In this document: one piece after another, positions 60,301 to 64,000 of the stretch | Position numbering within the stretch: the stretch's first letter is position 1 | Layout: each line of letters begins with the position of its first letter | NCBI RefSeq assembly: GCF_003026395.1 | Contig: NZ_PYOO01000015.1 | Span: 1 to 64,000, forward strand | Reading direction: 5' to 3' | Length of the DNA stretch: 64,000 nt | Origin: Photobacterium iliopiscarium | Lineage (GTDB): Bacteria > Pseudomonadota > Gammaproteobacteria > Enterobacterales > Vibrionaceae | Position numbers and translations under genes: made by a program | Notes under the pieces: generated by a model | What the model saw: the letters and a program-made list of their open reading frames with translations, nothing else | Told to the model about the DNA's origin: nothing | Databases searched by the model: none

Positions 60301-61120
60301 GTAACTTTGACGTCGTTAACATGACATCTTGATGCTGTTTTAATTGCTCAAGCTGTTGCTGTTGAGTATTAACTTGCTGACGTACAATCTCTAACTGGCT
60401 ATTTAATGCCAATTTTTGTTCATCACTTAATAATGCTACATCACCAAGCTTATCTTGTAACTGAGCCAGCTTTTGTTTTTCCTCAGCCGAACGCTTATAA
60501 GCCGCCATCGATAACCGACCGTAAATTTCACCGCCCGTCATTCGTTCAAGTAACGTGGCACGTTCATCAGCACCCGCTTTTAAAAATGCCGCAAACTCAC
60601 CTTGAGGTAACATCACTGCGCGGCGGAATTGATCAAAACTCAACCCAATTAAGCGTTCTATTTCAGCTTGTAACTCTTGTTTTTTACCCGCAAAACGTTG
60701 CCCAGTTTCAATATTCTCTAACCATTGTTCAGCGGCTTGCATTTTACCTTCAGCACGACCACGAGCACGACGCACTTGCCAATGGGTACGCCAATGCGAA
60801 CCATCGTTAGCAATAAAATCTACCTCAGCAAAACCCTCAGCTTTACCGCGCGATAAAATACTGCGCACATCGTTGGCTTTAATGCGATTATCGTCATCAT
60901 CACGCCCGATTTCAGCATCATTTTTTTTATTAGATTGCAGACGAGGAATACGATCGTATAACGCTAAACAAATCGCATCGAGTAAAGTTGATTTACCCGC
61001 GCCTGTTTTACCCGTGATCGCAAATAAGCCCGCTTCGCCTAAGCGTCCACCAGCAAAATCAATCTCAAATTTGGTTTGTAAACTCGCTAAATTTTCACCA
61101 CGCAGTGCAAGTATTTTCAT
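57323..61120 (-). CDS. sbcC: Nuclease SbcCD subunit C
   Basis: This 1265-residue SMC-like ATPase, with SbcD, cleaves hairpins and DNA ends blocked by proteins. Walker A (TGKTGAGKSTLLDAI) is at residues 37-44. The C-terminal ABC half has SLSGGESFLVSLSLALAL and Walker B SLFIDEGFGTLD. Between them lie two long coiled coils with the zinc hook CPLCG (Cys614, Cys617) near the middle. It is longer than E. coli SbcC (1048). The coils are strikingly glutamine-rich, with runs such as QQQQQQ. It is 17 nt downstream of sbcD. Confidence 0.96.
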   Translation of the reverse strand: MKILALRGENLASLQTKFEIDFAGGRLGEAGLFAITGKTGAGKSTLLDAICLALYDRIPRLQSNKKNDAEIGRDDDDNRIKANDVRSILSRGKAEGFAEVDFIANDGSHWRTHWQVRRARGRAEGKMQAAEQWLENIETGQRFAGKKQELQAEIERLIGLSFDQFRRAVMLPQGEFAAFLKAGADERATLLERMTGGEIYGRLSMAAYKRSAEEKQKLAQLQDKLGDVALLSDEQKLALNSQLEIVRQQVNTQQQQLEQLKQHQDVMLTTSKLQQRIAEGEQQLQQAEFIQQQAAPRYIELQQYEQALPARGDFTLLAQAKQQVSKWTATEQQSSATLKENHQQQAQLQASTEQCQQLLTQKQQAFNALEPKLKQAATIEQQRHGLQLQRDELQLQISQLTNALALNREQLLKQQQQQQTSQQQYQQLVVELETTQAVKALAEQHNAIKDNVNQFQQAQTDIAQLQADIKQRQITLTTITQQQADLEQQLSGFAAQQQQLTAQVAAHDLVQLEQIQDQQRQDYSAYQQCNSQLKDSLYGLDKWHGQLQQRDKLQLQQQALGVTITNNQHRLTTLAPELLQLDAQHKEVDHQLTQSRAVMNLTDYREQLIEGAACPLCGALEHPYQQHNPQVATIISQQQQRLQQLAQQLQNVHAEQRQLTQTITQDQHTQTELAQEIDGLNANIQTLVSQQQCHWSDLMALDLDAITLAEISLSAVSDVAQLAHYQANWSQAQDDAIAKMQTIKTQGEQRKKLITEVKQQQQQLLQLGHQQAELKETYHQLSQQQTQAQEQQKALVSQCESQQKVYEQRQQALNAIYGNDAWLTVLSQQGKNSFIAELEQQIAQYQTNVSQQQQLEKQLAEFAPVLAQLISGVEHSEQQLQTMTNKDHQLTQQQTLYWQQRLDLIGDQSLDVIEHKAKAELEYQQQQLQQQQTLLNQLAEAMAANEAHHQHAQQQLVEANQAQQQLQQTWGNWLEKLALTEAELTALLSKDDAWLQQQRAELKQIEQALSACQTVLKERQQAHIDHQPMVELATGWFTAHDISNDASSQQQIMAEWQTQKQHSDDQVFQLRQQLVHAEQAEQQAGDLRSALATQQTQTELWLQMNELIGSATGNKFRTLAQGLTLQQLVLAANEHLQDLAPRYALQPVPGSPLALQVIDHDMGDEVRSVESLSGGESFLVSLSLALALASLAADTRQLGSLFIDEGFGTLDPDSLEMALACLDALQADGRQIGVISHVSTLVERIGVQVAVEAIGGGRSQIIIKG

Positions 61121-61137
61121 TTTATTATTCTCTATTA

Positions 61138-62370
61138 TTATTGTTGTTCTTCAACTTGCACTAATAAGCTTTCAAAAGCGGCAGTCATCGCAGCATCAGG
61201 TTCACCATCGTATTTTTTATTCCAACTCAGAGAAAATACTTGTTGCGGTGACACCTCAGATAACCGTTGGTGCTGCAAGCCTTGTTGCTGTTCGACGTGT
61301 TGATAATGCGGGGTGATTTTAGCCAACCGTACCGATTTACCTTCTAATGCTTGCAACACTTTTTCACGTAACAGAGCTTGCGGTTTATCAAGCAGTACAT
61401 GCACCTCTAAAAAGGGTTGTTGCTCACGAGGAAGCTCATCATCAGATAACGCTTTAAGTGCCACTAATACTTCATCTAATGGCGCAGGTTTGGTTGGTAC
61501 TTTTAGCATATCAACACTTCGAGGAATGGTGATTGGCTCAATATTAATAACGTCAGTACCGTCTAATTCAACCACCACGATTTGATGGCTATAATTACGC
61601 TCAGCCATTGATAATGGAATCGGTGAGCCGCAATAACGCACATGTTCTTGCTTGGAAACTTTTTGGGCTAAATGCAAATGTCCAAGGGCAACATAGCTAA
61701 CATCATCGGCAAAGATAGTCGCCGGTAGCGCATGCTGATTCCCCCCTAATACCCGTCGCTCTGACATCTCAGAAATTTTTCCTGACGCCATATACGCGTG
61801 ACCCATACCGATTAATGCTTGTTGAGGTTGTTTACGCTCACGAGCAACGGCGGTCATTTCAGCATACAACACTTCAACCCCTTTAATGAGGCGATCATCT
61901 GTTTCAGCTAAATTTTCAGTGCGTAAATCAGCGCTGCGTAAAAATGGCACCGCGAGCACCCACGCCGCTTGTTCACCATCAGCATTGGTTAATGGTACTA
62001 ACATTCGATCGCAATCTAATTCGCCATTATCTAGCCGATGAATACCGCCAACTAAATGCAAATTAAACGCTTTTAACAACGCTTGTGGCGCATCGAGTTT
62101 ACTGGGTGAATCATGGTTGCCACCGATCATTATCACATCAAGCTTCGGTAATGTTTTCGCTAATCGGGCTAAGAAACGATACAACATTTCCCATGCACTG
62201 GCGGCTGGATTAGCAGTATCAAAAATATCTCCTGCCACTAATAAGGCATCCGCTTGTTGTTGCTCAAGGGTATCAGCAAGCCAATCTAAAAATGCTTGAT
62301 GTTCCGTTGCACGGCTATAGCCATGTAATTGATGGCCGAGATGCCAATCAGAGGTATGGATAATTTTCAT
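61138..62370 (-). CDS. sbcD: Nuclease SbcCD subunit D
   Basis: This 410-residue Mre11-type Mn-dependent nuclease has the calcineurin-like phosphoesterase motifs HTSDWHLGHQL (Asp8, His10), VAGDIFDTANP and MIGGNHDSPSK, and later ALGHLHLAQKV. The C-terminal capping region (about 285-410) begins DEVLVALKAL. It starts the sbcDC operon and is divergent from the VOC gene. Confidence 0.97.
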   Translation of the reverse strand: MKIIHTSDWHLGHQLHGYSRATEHQAFLDWLADTLEQQQADALLVAGDIFDTANPAASAWEMLYRFLARLAKTLPKLDVIMIGGNHDSPSKLDAPQALLKAFNLHLVGGIHRLDNGELDCDRMLVPLTNADGEQAAWVLAVPFLRSADLRTENLAETDDRLIKGVEVLYAEMTAVARERKQPQQALIGMGHAYMASGKISEMSERRVLGGNQHALPATIFADDVSYVALGHLHLAQKVSKQEHVRYCGSPIPLSMAERNYSHQIVVVELDGTDVINIEPITIPRSVDMLKVPTKPAPLDEVLVALKALSDDELPREQQPFLEVHVLLDKPQALLREKVLQALEGKSVRLAKITPHYQHVEQQQGLQHQRLSEVSPQQVFSLSWNKKYDGEPDAAMTAAFESLLVQVEEQQ

Positions 62371-62580
62371 AATGGGATAACACTACCAGGCCAGAAATAA
62401 TCATCAGATTGTACCGTGTGAACCCTCAACTACACAGAGTTTTGATGATTCATAAACAACCGTCATAACAAAACATTATTATTTTAATAAATATTGATAA
62501 TTTTATATTATTTAAGGCTTGGCATAGTATTACCCCATCGAGAAAAGTTACGAATTAATCACCTTAATTTGGAGTAAATT

Positions 62581-63066
62581 ATGAAAATGAATCACGTCGG
62601 TATAATGGTTGGCGACATGGACACCGCGGTTGAGTTTTATACTAAAGCGCTGGGTCTTGATATTGTGATGGGTAATACCAAAGTTACCGAAGAGCGTGAA
62701 ACTGCCATTGGTCGCATGTGTATCGCAGTTTTTGGTGCGGGCTTTAAAGGCTTTAATATTGCCCATCTATTAACCAAAGATGGTATCGGCTTTGAGCTGT
62801 TTGAAATGAAAGACCGTCAACAGCGTCATGAGGTTGATTTCTCTCGCATCGGCATTTTTCACTTCTGCCTTCAAACTGATGATTTTCATGGTGTTATAGC
62901 TCGAACTGAACAATATGGCGGTAAGGTTCGTATGGATATCATGCGCTACCACCCTGAAGATGACAGCAACACCTCCCAAATGGTTTATTTAGAAGATCCC
63001 TTTGGTAACTTGTTTGAGCTGTACTCACATACTTATGAAGAGACTTACTCCACAAAGTACGAATAA
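62581..63066 (+). CDS. VOC-family (glyoxalase-type) protein
   Basis: This 161-residue protein has two beta-alpha-beta-beta-beta modules of the vicinal oxygen chelate fold. The four metal-ligand positions are filled: His5 (MNHVGIMV), Glu72 (GIGFELFEM), His94 (IFHFCLQTDD) and Glu146 (DPFGNLFELY). So a metal-dependent lyase, isomerase or dioxygenase activity is likely; the substrate is unknown. GGAG lies 8 nt before the ATG. It stands between divergent sbcD and downstream rdgC. Confidence 0.88.
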   Translation: MKMNHVGIMVGDMDTAVEFYTKALGLDIVMGNTKVTEERETAIGRMCIAVFGAGFKGFNIAHLLTKDGIGFELFEMKDRQQRHEVDFSRIGIFHFCLQTDDFHGVIARTEQYGGKVRMDIMRYHPEDDSNTSQMVYLEDPFGNLFELYSHTYEETYSTKYE

Positions 63067-63192
63067 TATTTTTTAGAATAAGGGTTGGTGATCGCCAATC
63101 CGACCAACAATCACAAACGCTACTTAGTAATTTTCGGTGGTTAGGTTAAGATAGATCCCCAACTGTTTACCCTAAGAAGTGTGACTAGCATG

Positions 63193-64000
63193 ATGTGGTT
63201 TAAAAATATACTGACTTACCGTTTTACGCGTGAGATTGACTTAAATGCAGACCAAATAGAAAAACAGCTGGAAGAATTCCGCTTTACACCTTGTGGTAGC
63301 CAAGACATTCAAAAGTTTGGCTGGGCGCATGCACTGGGCAAACATGGTGATATGTTTACCCATGTTTCTGGTGACAATATTTTAATTTGTGCGCGCAAAG
63401 AAGAAAAAATGCTGCCTGCATCAGTGATCAAAGAATCATTGAACAACAAAATTGATATGCAGGAAAAAGATCTTGGTCGTAAACTGAAAAAGACTGAGAA
63501 AGACAGCCTCAAAGACGAAATCGTGATGGATTTATTACCACGCGCATTCAGTCGTCAACACCAAACTTACGCGTTAATCATGCCTAAATTAGGCTTCATT
63601 GTGGTTGATGCGGGTAGCTACAAAAAAGCTGAAGATGTATTAGCATTATTACGTAAATCTATCGGTAGCTTACCTGTTGTTCCGGTTGTGCCTGAAAAAC
63701 CATTAGCATTAACCCTAACAGAATGGGTTCGCAGCAACCAATCACCACAAGGTTTTACTATTGGTGAGGAAGCTGAATTTAAAGCGATTGAAGAAGACGG
63801 TGGCGTGATCCGTTGTAAGCAGCAAGATTTAAATTGTGATGAGATTTTAGCGCACATTGAAGCGAATAAAGTGGTCACTAAACTGGCACTTAATTGGCAA
63901 GACCGTATTGATTTCATTCTAGCGGATGATCTAACCGTTAAACGTCTTAAATTCTCTGATGAATTAAAAGATCAAAACGAAGATATCGACCGTGAAGATA
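63193..64000 (+). CDS. rdgC: Recombination-associated protein RdgC, N-terminal part
   Basis: The first 269 residues of RdgC, cut by the window end. RdgC forms a ring around duplex DNA and restrains RecA. Sequence follows the E. coli protein: [74 protein letters not shown] and [18 protein letters not shown]. Either of two adjacent ATGs (63190, 63193) could start it; I take the second by similarity. The frame is open to the edge with no break. Confidence 0.95.
   Translation, partial: MWFKNILTYRFTREIDLNADQIEKQLEEFRFTPCGSQDIQKFGWAHALGKHGDMFTHVSGDNILICARKEEKMLPASVIKESLNNKIDMQEKDLGRKLKKTEKDSLKDEIVMDLLPRAFSRQHQTYALIMPKLGFIVVDAGSYKKAEDVLALLRKSIGSLPVVPVVPEKPLALTLTEWVRSNQSPQGFTIGEEAEFKAIEEDGGVIRCKQQDLNCDEILAHIEANKVVTKLALNWQDRIDFILADDLTVKRLKFSDELKDQNEDIDRED

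Overview
The window is a chromosomal segment of a gammaproteobacterium of the family Vibrionaceae, most likely Photobacterium or a close relative. Three things point there: the protein sequences, the moderately AT-rich base composition, and a gene order (rdgC, sbcDC, phoBR, pst, oxyR, aceBA, queA-tgt-yajC-secDF, suhB, trmJ, isc, rlmN, hisS, der, guaBA) that I recall from Vibrio chromosome I. This assignment rests on recognition, not on a search. No rRNA, tRNA, CRISPR array or transposase was seen.

Layout. 1-1300: end of the glutathione-dependent formaldehyde dehydrogenase gene and S-formylglutathione hydrolase. 1442-3001: AbgT-type transporter. 3340-8422: GMP synthesis (guaB, guaA), divergent from xseA, then a yfgJ-like zinc ribbon. 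8957-9865: an AlaX-type tRNA editing protein. 9941-18827: the der-bamB-yfgM-hisS-ispG-rodZ-pilW-rlmN housekeeping block, mostly one strand, followed by ndk (19073-19504). 19572-22265: two tandem paralogous peptidase B genes. 22414-28091: the isc iron-sulfur cluster assembly operon with a near-perfect type 1 IscR site. 28201-29986: trmJ and divergent suhB. 30305-35993: secF-secD-yajC-tgt-queA. 36265-39770: a CBS-domain protein and the glyoxylate-shunt pair aceB-aceA. 40462-43085: oxyR with a divergent peroxiredoxin, then cutC. 43207-48672: phoU-pstB-pstA-pstC. 48848-53796: a GcvR-like ACT protein, a small accessory islet, and a divergent LysR/enoyl-CoA hydratase pair. 53944-57144: pstS-phoR-phoB. 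57323-62370: sbcC and sbcD. 62581-64000: a VOC protein and the start of rdgC.

The most unusual part is the islet at about 49.4-51.9 kb, which separates the two halves of the phosphate regulon. It holds an unrecognised 237-residue protein, a BrnT/BrnA toxin-antitoxin pair and a frameshifted relic. Each gene unit ends in a similar terminator hairpin. The units are separated by 28-29 nt sequences resembling XerC/XerD (dif) recombination sites. A 15-bp motif occurs three times, twice as a perfect inverted pair. This looks like a small chromosomal array of dif-like modules.

Other points: SuhB has substitutions at two positions matching metal ligands of the inositol monophosphatase fold. The isc operon contains terminator-like hairpins between iscA and hscB and between fdx and iscX. 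Pho boxes precede both pstC and phoB. PstC carries a large beta-propeller-like insertion. A long nested stem-loop lies between guaB and xseA.
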